Source: Rheinheimera soli (lineage in GTDB: Bacteria > Pseudomonadota > Gammaproteobacteria > Enterobacterales > Alteromonadaceae). Taken from it: 64,000 nt of DNA. Both the position numbers and the translations under genes were made by a program. The notes beneath the pieces were generated by a model that searched no databases, was not told where the DNA came from, and saw nothing but the letters and a program-made list of their open reading frames with translations. The DNA is taken from the NCBI RefSeq assembly GCF_021290985.1, contig NZ_JAJOYU010000010.1:1-64000 (forward strand), written 5' to 3'. This document shows positions 9,351-19,855 of the stretch, piece after piece (position 1 is the first letter of the stretch; each line of letters opens with the position of its first letter).

Positions 9351-9371
9351 CGGTTTAAAGCTGCCTGAAGC

Positions 9372-9445
9372 TGGAGCGGGTGGCGGGAATCGAACCCGTG
9401 TCTAAAGCTTGGGAAGCTTTCATTCTGCCATTGAACTACACCCGC
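9372..9445 (-). tRNA. tRNA-Gly(CCC)
   Basis: On the minus strand the acceptor stem GCGGGTG pairs with CACCCGC, followed by U73 and an encoded CCA. The D arm contains AGTTCAATGGCA, the anticodon stem is AAAGC/GCTTT with loop TTCCCAA, so the anticodon is CCC, and the T arm has GGTTCGATTCC. The length is 74 nt including CCA. Confidence 0.95.
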
Positions 9446-9503
9446 ATGCGGCTTAAAGTACAAAGCCCTGTAGATACTGTCAACAAAGCTTGAAGGATAC
9501 CGC

Positions 9504-10244
9504 GTGACTCCAGAACAAATTCAACAATCTGCGGCCTGGCTGGCAGATTATCGCCGTCGTGGTGAAGCCGCGCCTTTATTGCCGGCAGAGCTGCGTCCTA
9601 CGTCATTGGCTGAAGCTTTTGCTATCCAGCAGTGGCTGTTTATTGAGTTGGACTTGCCAGTTGTCGGTTGGAAAGCCGGTCTGCCCGGGCCTGATAAATG
9701 GGTGTTGGCACCTATAGCTAGTGTGCAGCAAGGTGAACTTTGCCTGTTTGAGCAAAAGTCAGAGCAGTACAGTATTGAGCCTGAACTGGCATTTTTGCTG
9801 TCGACCGATTTACCTGCCCGTCATGAACCTTATAGCGAAGCTGAGATCAAAGCAGCCATTGCTGCCACTCATTTGGCGCTTGAGCTGATTATCCGGCCTT
9901 ACAAAGCCGATGCTGACGCAGAGTTTTTTGACCAACTGGCGGCTGGTTTATTTAATCAGGGTTTATATATAGGCCCTGCTTTAGCTGAAGAATCTTTATC
10001 AGAAAAGTTTGAGCTGGTGCTGGAGTATTCAGGCCAGCAACAGAAGTTTGATGCTCAGCATCCAAATCTGGACCCGCTATTGCCTTTGTATTGGCTGGTG
10101 AATCATTTAAGTCAGCAAGGTATTGGTTTAAAACAAGGTCAATGGGTGATCACTGGCTCTTATGCTGGTGTACTGACTATTCCTGCTGAGCAACCTATTA
10201 CTTTAACCTTTATGGGTTATCCTGCTTTATCCTTCAGAACCTGA
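9504..10244 (+). CDS. 2-keto-4-pentenoate hydratase / fumarylacetoacetase-fold protein
   Basis: A 246-aa protein of the MhpD-like branch of the fumarylacetoacetate hydrolase superfamily. It starts at GTG 9504 with AAGGA 6 nt upstream. The family metal-binding core is visible as EPELAFLL (about 93-100) and the following LALELI; GWKAGL and VITGSYAGV are the conserved N- and C-terminal segments. No meta-cleavage pathway genes are nearby, so the substrate is open. It precedes the antiporter gene by 33 bp and may be cotranscribed with it. Confidence 0.75.
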   Translation: MTPEQIQQSAAWLADYRRRGEAAPLLPAELRPTSLAEAFAIQQWLFIELDLPVVGWKAGLPGPDKWVLAPIASVQQGELCLFEQKSEQYSIEPELAFLLSTDLPARHEPYSEAEIKAAIAATHLALELIIRPYKADADAEFFDQLAAGLFNQGLYIGPALAEESLSEKFELVLEYSGQQQKFDAQHPNLDPLLPLYWLVNHLSQQGIGLKQGQWVITGSYAGVLTIPAEQPITLTFMGYPALSFRT

Positions 10245-10277
10245 TTGCAGGTTTGTTAGCACAAAGAGAATGTATTG

Positions 10278-12278
10278 ATGTTTCCTATTAAAGATCCGGT
10301 GCTGGTTTTTGCTTTGGTGGCGGCGTTGATGTTGCTGGCGCCTATTGTGATGGCGCGTTACCGTTTACCCGGCATGATTGGTTTATTGTTTGCTGGTGCT
10401 GTGCTTGGCCCTAACGCCCTGAATGTGTTGGCCCGAGATCAGTCTTTTGTACTTTTTGGCACTGTGGGTTTGTTGTACATCATGTTTACCGCCGCACTTG
10501 AAATTGATATGGCGAAGTTAAAAAAGTACAAAACTCATAGCATAGTCTTTGGTTTATTAACTTTTGCTATTCCGCAAAGTGTAGGGACAGGAGTCGGACT
10601 GTTGTTTGGCTTCGACTGGCCAGCCGCTATTTTGCTCGGCAGTATGTTTGCTTCTCATACTTTGTTGGCTTATCCCATTGCTAGTCGGCTTGGCGTATCA
10701 AGAAATCAGGCGGTAACAGCTGCTGTCGGCGGTACTATTTTAACCGATACCTTAGCTTTGCTGGTGCTGGCCGTAATAGCCGGCATGACCAGAGGCGAAA
10801 TGAACGACATTTTTTGGTACAAACTTGGTGTGTCGTTGTCTTTGTATGTCGCGCTAATACTTTTTGGTTTGCCATGGCTCGCTCGTTGGTTTTTCCGCAA
10901 TGTGGGCGGCGATGGGGTCGCTGAGTTTGTGTTTGTATTGGCGATGGTGTTCTTGTGTGCCAGCTTGTCTCATCTTGCCGGAGCTGAGCCTATAGTAGGT
11001 GCTTTTTTAGCTGGCTTGGCTTTAAACCGTTTAATTCCTCACAACGGCACCCTGATGAACCGTATTCAGTTCACTGGTGAAGCTATTTTTATTCCTTTTT
11101 TCCTGCTTTCTGTGGGGATGCTGCTGGACTTAAGTGTATTTTTTGGCGGAGTTAGAGCCTGGCTTATTGCCTTTGCCATGGTCATCACTGTTATTTCCAC
11201 TAAATGGCTGGCGGCGCAGGCCACCCGATTATTTTTAGGTTACAGCAACGATCAGGCAAAAGTCGTGTTTGGTTTAAGCGTCGCTCAGGCGGCTGCTACT
11301 CTGGCTGCAACTATAGTGGGCCACGAAATCGGCTTGTTTGATGAGACTGTAGTCAATGGCGCTATTCTGATGATTCTGGTGACTTGTTTCTTGGCACCAC
11401 TGATGGTGGACCGTTACGGCAGAAAAATGGCTATTGCCAATCAGCAGGATGATGGAGATACCGACATACGGCAACAACGTATCATAGTTGCGTTAGCGGA
11501 TCAGGCTCAGAGCGGGGAGTTGTTAGAGCTGGCTCGCCTGTTGCGTGATCCACAGCATGCGCAACCTGTTTATCCTCTGACTGTAGTACCTGATACGGAC
11601 AGCACCAAAGATAGGGTTAAGCTGGCAACTGCAATAGTGGATCAGGCGGTTAAGTCTCTTGCTGAATCCGAGGTGCCCGCTATGCCTGTCACGCGTCTGG
11701 ATTTAAATATCACGGATGGCATTATGCGTTCCCGCAAGGAGCTGAATGGTTCAGAGTTGATTGTTGGCTGGAGTGAACACACTACTGCTCCAGAGTATTT
11801 GTTTGGTTCTATGCTGGAAAAATTACTTGCTGACCGCCACTACACTTTATTAGTCAGCCGAACCCGACATCCATGGCAAACCTGTAATCGTTTATTCTGG
11901 TGTTTACCCAATCATGCAGAGTCTGAGCATGGATTTATTGAAGCTGTAGCTTTGGTGCGTCGTCTTTGTCAGCAATTAGGCGTTAGCCTTAGTCTGGTGA
12001 TACAAAATGTACAACAGGAAAAAATAGCGAAAAAACTGAAACAGCTCAAAGTGACAGATGAAGTCAGTTATCTGGTTGTGCCTGCAGAGCAAAGCTTGCT
12101 TTCAGTACTACAGGAGCATGGCGCATCTGATCAACTGATTGTCAGCTATGGCGTCAGGCAAGGGGGGCTGGCATGGCATTCGTCATTACAAGAGCTGCCT
12201 GCCAACATAGCGGCTGAGTTTCCTAACGCAAATTTACTGGTGATTTATCCGGCTGAACCAGAAGAGGCGCACGAATAA
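10278..12278 (+). CDS. CPA2-family cation:proton antiporter with C-terminal soluble domain
   Basis: Inner-membrane Na+(K+)/H+ antiporter, 666 aa from ATG 10278 (a TTG three bases earlier is less likely). About 12 transmembrane segments fill residues 8-385, including GLLFAGAVLGP near the start and AEPIVGAFLAGLAL in the CPA2 core. Residues about 400-660 are soluble and recall the tandem universal-stress-like domains of other monovalent-cation antiporters (VGWSEHTTAPEYLFGSMLEKLL). Likely roles are pH or salt balance. No partner subunit is seen. Confidence 0.85.
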   Translation: MFPIKDPVLVFALVAALMLLAPIVMARYRLPGMIGLLFAGAVLGPNALNVLARDQSFVLFGTVGLLYIMFTAALEIDMAKLKKYKTHSIVFGLLTFAIPQSVGTGVGLLFGFDWPAAILLGSMFASHTLLAYPIASRLGVSRNQAVTAAVGGTILTDTLALLVLAVIAGMTRGEMNDIFWYKLGVSLSLYVALILFGLPWLARWFFRNVGGDGVAEFVFVLAMVFLCASLSHLAGAEPIVGAFLAGLALNRLIPHNGTLMNRIQFTGEAIFIPFFLLSVGMLLDLSVFFGGVRAWLIAFAMVITVISTKWLAAQATRLFLGYSNDQAKVVFGLSVAQAAATLAATIVGHEIGLFDETVVNGAILMILVTCFLAPLMVDRYGRKMAIANQQDDGDTDIRQQRIIVALADQAQSGELLELARLLRDPQHAQPVYPLTVVPDTDSTKDRVKLATAIVDQAVKSLAESEVPAMPVTRLDLNITDGIMRSRKELNGSELIVGWSEHTTAPEYLFGSMLEKLLADRHYTLLVSRTRHPWQTCNRLFWCLPNHAESEHGFIEAVALVRRLCQQLGVSLSLVIQNVQQEKIAKKLKQLKVTDEVSYLVVPAEQSLLSVLQEHGASDQLIVSYGVRQGGLAWHSSLQELPANIAAEFPNANLLVIYPAEPEEAHE

Positions 12279-12298
12279 AAAAGCGCTGGCGCTGGTGA

Positions 12299-13435
12299 TC
12301 ACCAGTGCCAGCGGCCACTTTGCATCAGGCCATAAATCAAGCCAAATAAACCAGCGCTAAAACCTGCAGTCATGCCCAGCACACACCAAAGTGCATTTTT
12401 TCGTTTTACTCTGGCATGCTCTGCGGCATCCGGGTATTGCCGTTGCAGACGAGGGCTGATGATTTGCTGCAATTGTAGCTGGCTATAGATCAGTCCGGCT
12501 ATCATCAGCACAAAAGCGGAGACTGGAGCCCAGGCGCCGCTGGTCAGTTCGTAAGCTGCTGTTAATAGCAGTCCTGATAACAACACCCAAACAATGGTTT
12601 TGTTACGTAAGGCTCTTAATGCAGCTTTTTCATCCTCACTATCGGCTTTTTTTAGTACGGCTCGCATGCCGAAGACCACTCCAGCCACAGCAGCCAAAGC
12701 TCCTATCATGGCACCACCCAGCAGCACTGCAATTTTGGCCAGCCAGCCACTTTGTTGTGCTGCAACAGAAACTGAAGTCGCAGCAGCGACAGGAGGTGCA
12801 GCGCTGGTCAGTGCTGCTGCTATCACAGCACTGAAACCTAAACCTGGTGCTGTGCTTAGTACCAGTTGACCGTAACGCGCCAGTAAGCTGTCTTTTAATT
12901 GCTCACGCACTCTGGATAGTTTTTTCCGCACGTTGGCGTCACTTAACCCCAATAAATCCGCCACTTGCTGGCTGGATTGCTCCTCCCGGTAATAAAGTAA
13001 AACGATTTCCCGGCTGTCTTCCGGTAACTGGCTGATAAAGTCCTGCATAATAATTTGCTGCTGCTCACGCTCAAGCAGCTCTTGCATTGAAGCCGCCGGG
13101 TCGGCGAAGTTTTCCAACAGGCTTTCCGCTTCTTCACCCAGCACTTTTTGTTTTACTTTGTTATCCCGCAGGTAGTTGTAACTGCGGTGCCTGGTCATTT
13201 GGCGGACCCAGGGTAAAAAGCTGGCTGGTTCGCGCAAGCTGCCTAACTGGTGCCAGATATAAATAAACACCTCTTGTGCTACTTCTTCGCTGGTATCTAA
13301 ATCTTTCACTATCGCCAAAGCTATGCCGGTGACCGTATGGCGGCACTGGCTGATCAGGCGTTCAAAGGCGTAGCGATCGCCCGCTGTGGCTGCAATCACG
13401 TCAGGTAATAATTTCTGTTCCACTGTAGTTAACAT
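12299..13435 (-). CDS. ECF-type sigma factor with C-terminal membrane domain
   Basis: A 378-aa protein. Residues about 10-95 match sigma-70 region 2 (LDTSEEVAQEVFIYIW, FLPWVRQMTRHRSYNYLRD). Residues about 130-185 match region 4 (LPEDSREIVLLYY, then a helix-turn-helix VADLLGLSDANVRKKLSRVR). A Gly/Ala-rich linker leads to about four hydrophobic helices (roughly 232-256, 282-300, 303-322 and 350-370). This looks like an ECF factor fused to its own membrane anchor, in place of a separate anti-sigma gene. It is 6 bp downstream of the hydrolase gene, whose end holds its AGGAAT ribosome site. Confidence 0.8.
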   Translation of the reverse strand: MLTTVEQKLLPDVIAATAGDRYAFERLISQCRHTVTGIALAIVKDLDTSEEVAQEVFIYIWHQLGSLREPASFLPWVRQMTRHRSYNYLRDNKVKQKVLGEEAESLLENFADPAASMQELLEREQQQIIMQDFISQLPEDSREIVLLYYREEQSSQQVADLLGLSDANVRKKLSRVREQLKDSLLARYGQLVLSTAPGLGFSAVIAAALTSAAPPVAAATSVSVAAQQSGWLAKIAVLLGGAMIGALAAVAGVVFGMRAVLKKADSEDEKAALRALRNKTIVWVLLSGLLLTAAYELTSGAWAPVSAFVLMIAGLIYSQLQLQQIISPRLQRQYPDAAEHARVKRKNALWCVLGMTAGFSAGLFGLIYGLMQSGRWHW

Positions 13436-13441
13436 TTTTTA

Positions 13442-14329
13442 TTATTCCTTTATAAAATCAGTGATATGCGCCAACAGCCACTCCGGCTGATCCCACATAA
13501 TAAAATGCCGCGCCTGCCAATTAAAGTCCAGCTTCGCCTGTGCAATAGTGTTAATTTGTTGTTGATATAAAGCCTGAACCGCAGGGCGCATAGCGTCCGA
13601 AGGCAAAGCACCACCAGCTCCTAACAGCAATACAGGTTGTTGAATTTTATGCACTTCGCTGCGCAAGTCTGTAGTGAGTAGTTCAGCTATGACAGCCCCT
13701 ACTGTGGCTGGATCGGACTGCCCCGCCATTTCTGTGATTATTGCGGCATGTTCTGCACTGCTGACCTGAACAGCTATGCCTTGTTTGGTGCTTTCTGCCA
13801 ACTGGTCCGTCGTCATTTGCTGATAATACTGCTGCATCATCTTAGCCTGTGGCAACATTTGCGCCACTGTGGTGTTGCTGTCGCGGCTAAAAACCGGAGC
13901 CAGATAAGGCAAGCCATCCACTGCTATAATTTTTCCGGTCAGTTGCGGGTAAGAGCTGGCCAGCTGAAAGGCCAAAAACGCTCCCATGCTATGGCCAATC
14001 AATACAGGTTTCTGTAACTGATGCTGCTGAATATAAGCGGCCAGTTCCTGAGTGACTTGCGTTAGTTTCAGTGGGCTGGTCAAAGCCTTGGTCCCGGCAA
14101 AACCTGCGATGTTGATTTGATGTAACTGGTGATCCGCTTTTAGCTCTGTAACCAGTTGCTGCCATACCCGCTGATCAGACATCAGGCCAGGGATCAAAAT
14201 AATAGCCTTGCCCTGGCCTTCCACCTGCACCTGAAAGCTTGGCTCAGGCATTTCATCAGCTTTAAGGCTTTGACTTGTGACTATAAATGCTGTGGAACAC
14301 AGCAGAATAAGCAGGTACTTTTTAAACAT
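13442..14329 (-). CDS. Exported alpha/beta hydrolase
   Basis: A 295-aa hydrolase. I place the start at ATG 14329 because AGGAG lies 8 nt before it; a GTG at 14338 overlaps that ribosome site. Residues 1-24 form a signal peptide (FKKYLLILLCSTAFIVTSQS). The oxyanion region is LIPGLMSDQRVW and the nucleophile Ser is in GHSMGAF; a late His in ARHFIMWDQPEW could complete the triad. It lies directly upstream of the membrane-bound sigma factor gene, so the two probably share a transcript. The substrate is unknown. Confidence 0.8.
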   Translation of the reverse strand: MFKKYLLILLCSTAFIVTSQSLKADEMPEPSFQVQVEGQGKAIILIPGLMSDQRVWQQLVTELKADHQLHQINIAGFAGTKALTSPLKLTQVTQELAAYIQQHQLQKPVLIGHSMGAFLAFQLASSYPQLTGKIIAVDGLPYLAPVFSRDSNTTVAQMLPQAKMMQQYYQQMTTDQLAESTKQGIAVQVSSAEHAAIITEMAGQSDPATVGAVIAELLTTDLRSEVHKIQQPVLLLGAGGALPSDAMRPAVQALYQQQINTIAQAKLDFNWQARHFIMWDQPEWLLAHITDFIKE

Positions 14330-14609
14330 AAAGGTCACTCCTGAAGGTTGGTGAAGCTGCGCATTTCTGCAGCACTTCTACCAAGTACCTTGGGCTTTGT
14401 AGTTTGTGACAGAGTTCTGCATAAATATTTCAGACTTCTAAACTTCTGGCTTTCTATTTTGTTGGTCGTTTTGTAATCTGTCAGGCTTGAGCACCAAACA
14501 AATACCCGTTAGGGTGGATCAGAAAGCTGTAAAGAGAACGATAGCTACAAAGATAACGATAGAAAAAGTGCAGAACAAACTGCAGGCAGTGCAACGAGGA
14601 GAGTGGGTG

Positions 14610-17240
14610 ATGTCGCAATATGCTGCCTTGAGGGCAAATGTCGGATTGTTGGGCACCCAGTTGGGTGACACCATACGCAATCAATTAGGTGATGCAGTTT
14701 TAGAACGTATTGAACAAATTCGTGCTTTAGCCAAAGAAGCAAGGCAGGGCACAGAGCTGCAGGATCAGCAATTAAAACAAGTGCTGGCCAGTTTAACGGA
14801 TCAGGAAATTCTGCCAGTGGCCCGTGCTTTTGCGCAGTTTTTAAATCTGGCCAACTTAGCAGAGCAGCACCATACCATTAGTAAAGCAGGCCGTGCTTCT
14901 ATTGAAAAACCAGAACCAGTAGCCGAATTACTGCAACTGTTGCAGGATAAAGAGATCAGTAAAAACCGGATTGAACAGGCCGTTGCTGACCTGTCGATTG
15001 AGCTGGTGCTGACTGCACATCCAACAGAAGTCACCCGCCGTACTCTTATTCATAAACTAACGGAAATTGCGGCCTGCTTAGCGGAGCTGGAGCAGGATTT
15101 ATTACCTTTACAGCAGCAAAAAACAGAAAACCGTCTGTATCAGCTGATCACGCAGGCCTGGCATACCAATGAAATTCGAGAACAGCGACCCACACCTGTA
15201 GATGAAGCAAAATCCGGTTTTGCCGTGATTGAAACTTCACTTTGGGACGCGGTGCCAGAATTTATTCGTGAACTTGATACGGCACTGATCCCAGTGCTGG
15301 GGCATGGCCTGGCTTTAGATGCCACACCTATTCGTTTTTCATCCTGGATGGGAGGCGACAGAGACGGGAATCCTTTTGTGACCGCCAAAGTCACGCGTCA
15401 GGTGCTGTTATTAAGCCGTTGGAAAGCGGCCGATTTATTCAGCCGTGATCTGGATGTATTGGCCAACGAGCTGTCTATGGATCAGGTCAATGATGCTTTG
15501 CGTGCTGTAGTTGGGGACGCATCAGAGCCTTATCGTAAGTTACTGAAAGACTTCCGCCATAAGTTGTTGCACACCAGAGACTGGCTGACCGAAGCCTTAA
15601 AGCACGACAGGTTACAACGCCCTGACGATCTGATTTGGCACAATGAGCAACTGCTGGAACCTTTGCTGCTGTGTTATCAGTCCTTACTCGATTGCAAAAT
15701 GCAGGTGGTGGCAGAAGGTTTACTGAAAGACACCATCCGCCGCGCTTATGCCTTTGGTTTAACCTTGCTGAAGCTGGATGTGCGGCAGGAATCGGGCCGT
15801 CACACTGCAGTGTTCAGCGAGTTTACCCGTTATCTGGGTATTGGTGATTATGCTGACTGGGATGAACCTGCCCGCCAGGCCTTTTTACTGAACGAGCTGA
15901 GCAGTAAGCGGCCATTGTTCCCACGTAATTGGCAACCCAGCCCTGACGTCAAAGAAGTGCTGGATACTTGCGACATAGTGGCTCGTCATGGCGCTGAAGC
16001 TTTATCCACTTATGTGATTTCAATGGCGGGTAAACCCTCAGATGTGTTGGCTGTGCAGTTATTGCTGAAAGACGCTGGTATTAGCTTCCCTATGCCTGTC
16101 GCGCCTTTGTTTGAAACCCTGGCCGATTTAACCAACGCACCAGAATGTATCAGTAAGCTGTTGGCCATTGACTGGTACAGAGGTTATATCAATGGCCGGC
16201 AGGAAGTCATGATCGGTTATTCGGACTCAGCCAAAGATGCCGGCGCTTTTGCAGCCGCATGGGCACAGTACAGTGCGCAGGAAGCTTTAGTGGCTATTTG
16301 CCAGCAAGCCAAAGTGCAACTGACGCTATTCCACGGTCGTGGCGGTACTATAGGCCGTGGTGGTGGTCCTGCTCATGCCGCTATTTTATCTCAGCCGCCG
16401 GGATCACTCGCTGGTGGTTTGCGGGTGACAGAGCAAGGCGAGATGATCCGCTTTAAATTTGGTTTAACTGGCTTAGCAAAGCGTAGTCTGGCTTTGTATG
16501 CCAGTGCTGTACTGGAAGGGGTGTTATTGCCACCACCAGTGCCGGAGCAAAGCTGGCGTGAGCTGATGCAACAACTGGCAACAGTCTCCTGTGAAGCTTA
16601 CCGTGCCGTCGTGCGGCATCACCCGGATTTTGTGCCTTATTTCCGCGCTGCTACGCCAGAGCTGGAGTTAGGGCAGCTACCGCTGGGCAGCCGTCCGCCA
16701 AAACGTAATCCAAATGGTGGTGTCGAGAGTTTACGTGCTATTCCATGGATTTTTGCCTGGTCGCAAAACCGGTTGATGTTACCAGCCTGGTTAGGGGCTG
16801 GCAGCGCTTTGGCTGTTGTTGTGGAACAGGGCAAAACAGAACTGCTGGCGCAAATGCGGGCGAAGTGGCCGTTTTTCGCGACCCGCTTGTCGATGCTGGA
16901 AATGGTGTATTTAAAAGCCGATGCTGAAATAGCCGCCTACTACGATGAAAAACTGGTGCCAGAAGCTTTGCTGCCTTTAGGTCAGCAATTACGTGATCAA
17001 CTGGCCGCAGATACAGCCTTGCTGTTGAAGTTGATTCAAAGCGATACGCTGATGGCGAAAGAGGCCTGGATCCGTGAATCCATTATGCTACGAAATACCT
17101 ATGTCGACCCGCTGCATATTTTGCAGGTGGAGTTGTTAAATCGGGTCAGGCATGAGCCTGAAACGGTTAACGACAGCATTAAGCGGGCTTTGATGGTGAC
17201 TATCGCTGGTATTGCAGCCGGGATGCGTAACTCGGGTTAA
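14610..17240 (+). CDS. ppc: Phosphoenolpyruvate carboxylase
   Basis: Cytoplasmic anaplerotic enzyme that carboxylates PEP to oxaloacetate. It starts at ATG 14610 behind GAGGAGA (14596-14602), giving 876 aa against 883 in E. coli; an in-frame start 123 bp upstream has no family homology. Diagnostic motifs are [13 protein letters not shown] with the catalytic His, [24 protein letters not shown] and the conserved C-terminal AAGMRNSG. It stands alone with a strong terminator. Confidence 0.97.
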   Translation: MSQYAALRANVGLLGTQLGDTIRNQLGDAVLERIEQIRALAKEARQGTELQDQQLKQVLASLTDQEILPVARAFAQFLNLANLAEQHHTISKAGRASIEKPEPVAELLQLLQDKEISKNRIEQAVADLSIELVLTAHPTEVTRRTLIHKLTEIAACLAELEQDLLPLQQQKTENRLYQLITQAWHTNEIREQRPTPVDEAKSGFAVIETSLWDAVPEFIRELDTALIPVLGHGLALDATPIRFSSWMGGDRDGNPFVTAKVTRQVLLLSRWKAADLFSRDLDVLANELSMDQVNDALRAVVGDASEPYRKLLKDFRHKLLHTRDWLTEALKHDRLQRPDDLIWHNEQLLEPLLLCYQSLLDCKMQVVAEGLLKDTIRRAYAFGLTLLKLDVRQESGRHTAVFSEFTRYLGIGDYADWDEPARQAFLLNELSSKRPLFPRNWQPSPDVKEVLDTCDIVARHGAEALSTYVISMAGKPSDVLAVQLLLKDAGISFPMPVAPLFETLADLTNAPECISKLLAIDWYRGYINGRQEVMIGYSDSAKDAGAFAAAWAQYSAQEALVAICQQAKVQLTLFHGRGGTIGRGGGPAHAAILSQPPGSLAGGLRVTEQGEMIRFKFGLTGLAKRSLALYASAVLEGVLLPPPVPEQSWRELMQQLATVSCEAYRAVVRHHPDFVPYFRAATPELELGQLPLGSRPPKRNPNGGVESLRAIPWIFAWSQNRLMLPAWLGAGSALAVVVEQGKTELLAQMRAKWPFFATRLSMLEMVYLKADAEIAAYYDEKLVPEALLPLGQQLRDQLAADTALLLKLIQSDTLMAKEAWIRESIMLRNTYVDPLHILQVELLNRVRHEPETVNDSIKRALMVTIAGIAAGMRNSG

Positions 17241-17308
17241 GAGGCTGTTTTCAAATGCGTCGCAACAACGTTCCTGACAGTTGCGACATACCGTACATCC
17301 TGTACATA

Positions 17309-17339
17309 AAAAAGGGCATACAGTGTATGCCCTTTTTTT
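17309..17339. terminator. Bidirectional terminator between ppc and the TonB-dependent receptor
   Basis: AAAAAGGGCATA pairs with TATGCCCTTTTT around a short loop. A-rich and T-rich flanks allow it to work for both converging genes. Confidence 0.9.
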
Positions 17340-17354
17340 GTCTAACACTAAAAC

Positions 17355-19619
17355 TTAGAAAAAGCTTTTCTTAAACTCAACACCAATAATACGAGGTTCG
17401 TTCACAAAGCCAGTCAGGTTAGCAAAGTCGATTGCGCCTTTCAGGTTGTCTTCGTCCGTAATATTACGGCCAAATAAAGCTACTTCGTAGTCGTTATCAA
17501 AGTTCAGATAACCAATACGTAAACCTGCTTCAAAGTTGCCGTTGGTGTTGTATTCCATAGATTCGTACAGGAACAGATTTGTTTTACCCTGACGTGCTAC
17601 ATCGCCATAAAAATAAATCTCACCTGTGCTGACCGGAATATCATAACGGGCATTGGCCGTTAGAATGGTTTCAGGAGCTTGTGGGAACGGGTTGCCGTCA
17701 ATAAAGACTAGACCAGCACCGTTGGATGGGTTTGTCGGTGTACACATGTCTGAACCACAAGGAGCAACCAGTAAGTTTTGATCCTTCAGTTCAGTTTTGT
17801 TGTAGCTGAAGCCACCACCAAACACCAGGCTTTTGGTAGCCCGCCATTCAGCATCCACTTCAAAACCATAACCCACACCTTTATCAGCATTGATTAACTG
17901 GTTACCCTGAGTGGCACCACCAATAGCGGATAACTGAATATCGTCAATGGTGTAATAAAACAAAGCACCGTTCAGACGCAATGAATCATCCAGTAAATCA
18001 GATTTGGTACCCACTTCAACAGAGGTGATGGTTTCAGATTCAGCCACTGAGGGTGGTGCTTCAAACGCAACATCACGACCTTGAATAGACTGAGCACGGA
18101 AACCACTGGCCAGACGGCCATACAGACTGGTTTTGTCTGTTAAACGGTAGTTACTGCTTAACTCCCAGCTGACCTGACCGTCATCCACTTTGATTGGGTC
18201 GTAGTCCTGAATACTGGCAAGAGGGTTACCATCTGGGCCAGGGACATTTAGTGCTATTCCGTTAATGTTTTGCTGACCTACGGAAAAAGTTTTTTCGTCA
18301 TGGGTATAACGAATACCACCTGTGATATCCCAACGGTCGCTTAAATTGTAAGTGGTCTGGCCGAATACAGCCCAGCTTTCGTTGCCGTGGTAAACCGTAG
18401 TGGCACCGAAGAAACCATCAACACTGGTGACGCCAAAAGAAGAGTCAAAGTAAAATGCTCCGACTTGCCATTCTAAAGCTTCATTGGTATCGCTTGCTAA
18501 GCGGAACTCTTGAGTAAACTGTTCTAAATCATTTAATTGATCTTCAGTCACTGCAAAATTTGGGTCGGATGGTCCAGGGCCTGCTTCGTTACCACCGTCT
18601 ATGTCACCTTTACCATTACCATCAGCATTTTCCTGAGCAGTAATAGAAGTGAAAGTCATACCGTCCAGTTCAAATTCCAGTGTTAAGGAAGCGCCGAAAT
18701 TATCGTATTTCTGGAAGTTACCATCACCTGCATCGTAATAAACAGTATCGCGGTCGTAGTTCTCATTCAGCTCGTTACTACCAGGAGTCAAAACGTTACG
18801 ACGGAACAAAGAAGATGTACCATCCAGTTTGCGACCATGTACGTTTAATAAAGCTGAGAAATCGTCAGTGTCGTATAAAAACTGCAGACGACCTGCTTTT
18901 TCGTCATGACCACCGGTAAAATCTTTTTCACCGGTAAAACCGTTGTCGACATAGTCGTCACGGTTTTGGTTCATCAAGGAAATACGGGCTGATAATTCGT
19001 CAGTTAAACCACCACCAACAGCACCTTCCACGTTCACAGTGCCGAAGCTGCCTACCGTTGCTTTGGTATAAGCTTCAAAGTCCTGAGTTGGTTTTACAGA
19101 GGTAAATTTCACTATACCTGCTGTGGTGTTGCGGCCGAATAAAGTACCTTGTGGACCACGGATCACTTCAGCCTGTGCTACGTCAAATAGCGGGAAGCTT
19201 TTAAGGATCACGTTTTCCATCACCACGTCATCCATAATCACAGAAACTGGCTGAGAAGCGGCCAGGTCAAAATCTGTGTTTCCTAAACCACGAATATAAA
19301 AACGTGGTGCCGCACGGCCGTTTGATGATTCAGCGTATAAACCTGGAATTTTTCCAGATAAAGCCTGGATATCCTCGCCACCTGCAAACAAAGCGTCGAA
19401 TTTTTCACCGCTTAAAGTTGCAATAGAGATAGGAACTTCCTGGGTGCTTTGCACGCGTTTTTGCGCAGTCACCATAATGCGTTCCAACTTTGTCTCTTCA
19501 GCAGCCTGATCTTTGTCACTTTCCTGCGCGAATAAAGCAGGAGAAAGACCCATGGCTGCAGCGAGCAGACTGGCCTGAATACTCAATGCCAGAACAGACT
19601 TTTTGCATGTTTTCATCAA
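17355..19619 (-). CDS. TonB-dependent outer-membrane receptor
   Basis: A 754-aa outer-membrane receptor with a signal peptide ending near ALFAQ (residue about 31), a TonB-box-like LERIMVTAQKR, and a plug domain (about 55-165, with IRGLGNTDF and EVIRGPQGTLFGRNTTAG). A 22-strand barrel follows, ending in the outer-membrane Phe signature (KKSFF). The plug and barrel resemble the broad family taking up siderophores or other large nutrients; Asp/Gly-rich loops do not fix the ligand. No regulator, TonB or transporter gene is adjacent. The 236-bp upstream gap probably holds its promoter. Confidence 0.9.
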   Translation of the reverse strand: MMKTCKKSVLALSIQASLLAAAMGLSPALFAQESDKDQAAEETKLERIMVTAQKRVQSTQEVPISIATLSGEKFDALFAGGEDIQALSGKIPGLYAESSNGRAAPRFYIRGLGNTDFDLAASQPVSVIMDDVVMENVILKSFPLFDVAQAEVIRGPQGTLFGRNTTAGIVKFTSVKPTQDFEAYTKATVGSFGTVNVEGAVGGGLTDELSARISLMNQNRDDYVDNGFTGEKDFTGGHDEKAGRLQFLYDTDDFSALLNVHGRKLDGTSSLFRRNVLTPGSNELNENYDRDTVYYDAGDGNFQKYDNFGASLTLEFELDGMTFTSITAQENADGNGKGDIDGGNEAGPGPSDPNFAVTEDQLNDLEQFTQEFRLASDTNEALEWQVGAFYFDSSFGVTSVDGFFGATTVYHGNESWAVFGQTTYNLSDRWDITGGIRYTHDEKTFSVGQQNINGIALNVPGPDGNPLASIQDYDPIKVDDGQVSWELSSNYRLTDKTSLYGRLASGFRAQSIQGRDVAFEAPPSVAESETITSVEVGTKSDLLDDSLRLNGALFYYTIDDIQLSAIGGATQGNQLINADKGVGYGFEVDAEWRATKSLVFGGGFSYNKTELKDQNLLVAPCGSDMCTPTNPSNGAGLVFIDGNPFPQAPETILTANARYDIPVSTGEIYFYGDVARQGKTNLFLYESMEYNTNGNFEAGLRIGYLNFDNDYEVALFGRNITDEDNLKGAIDFANLTGFVNEPRIIGVEFKKSFF

Positions 19620-19855
19620 TGTGTTACCTTATTTTTAGGCTGTTATAGATACTCTGGTGCGTCCTGCTGGTCTGTTATCAAAGCGAACCCTACAAACTCT
19701 GGAGTGACCACAGTGTTTGCCCTGATAACCTGCGGCTACTATAGCATTTTGCCGCTATTTTTGCCGATCTGGCGGAGAAAATAGCCAAAAAACCTCAGGT
19801 TGGCAGGTGGTTAATTGCGCAATATCTATTTAAGCAAAATCAGGTTTACATGGTG

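Noticed and set aside
12594-13346. Plus- and minus-strand open frames inside the ECF sigma factor gene
   Set aside because: Shadows of a well-supported coding frame.
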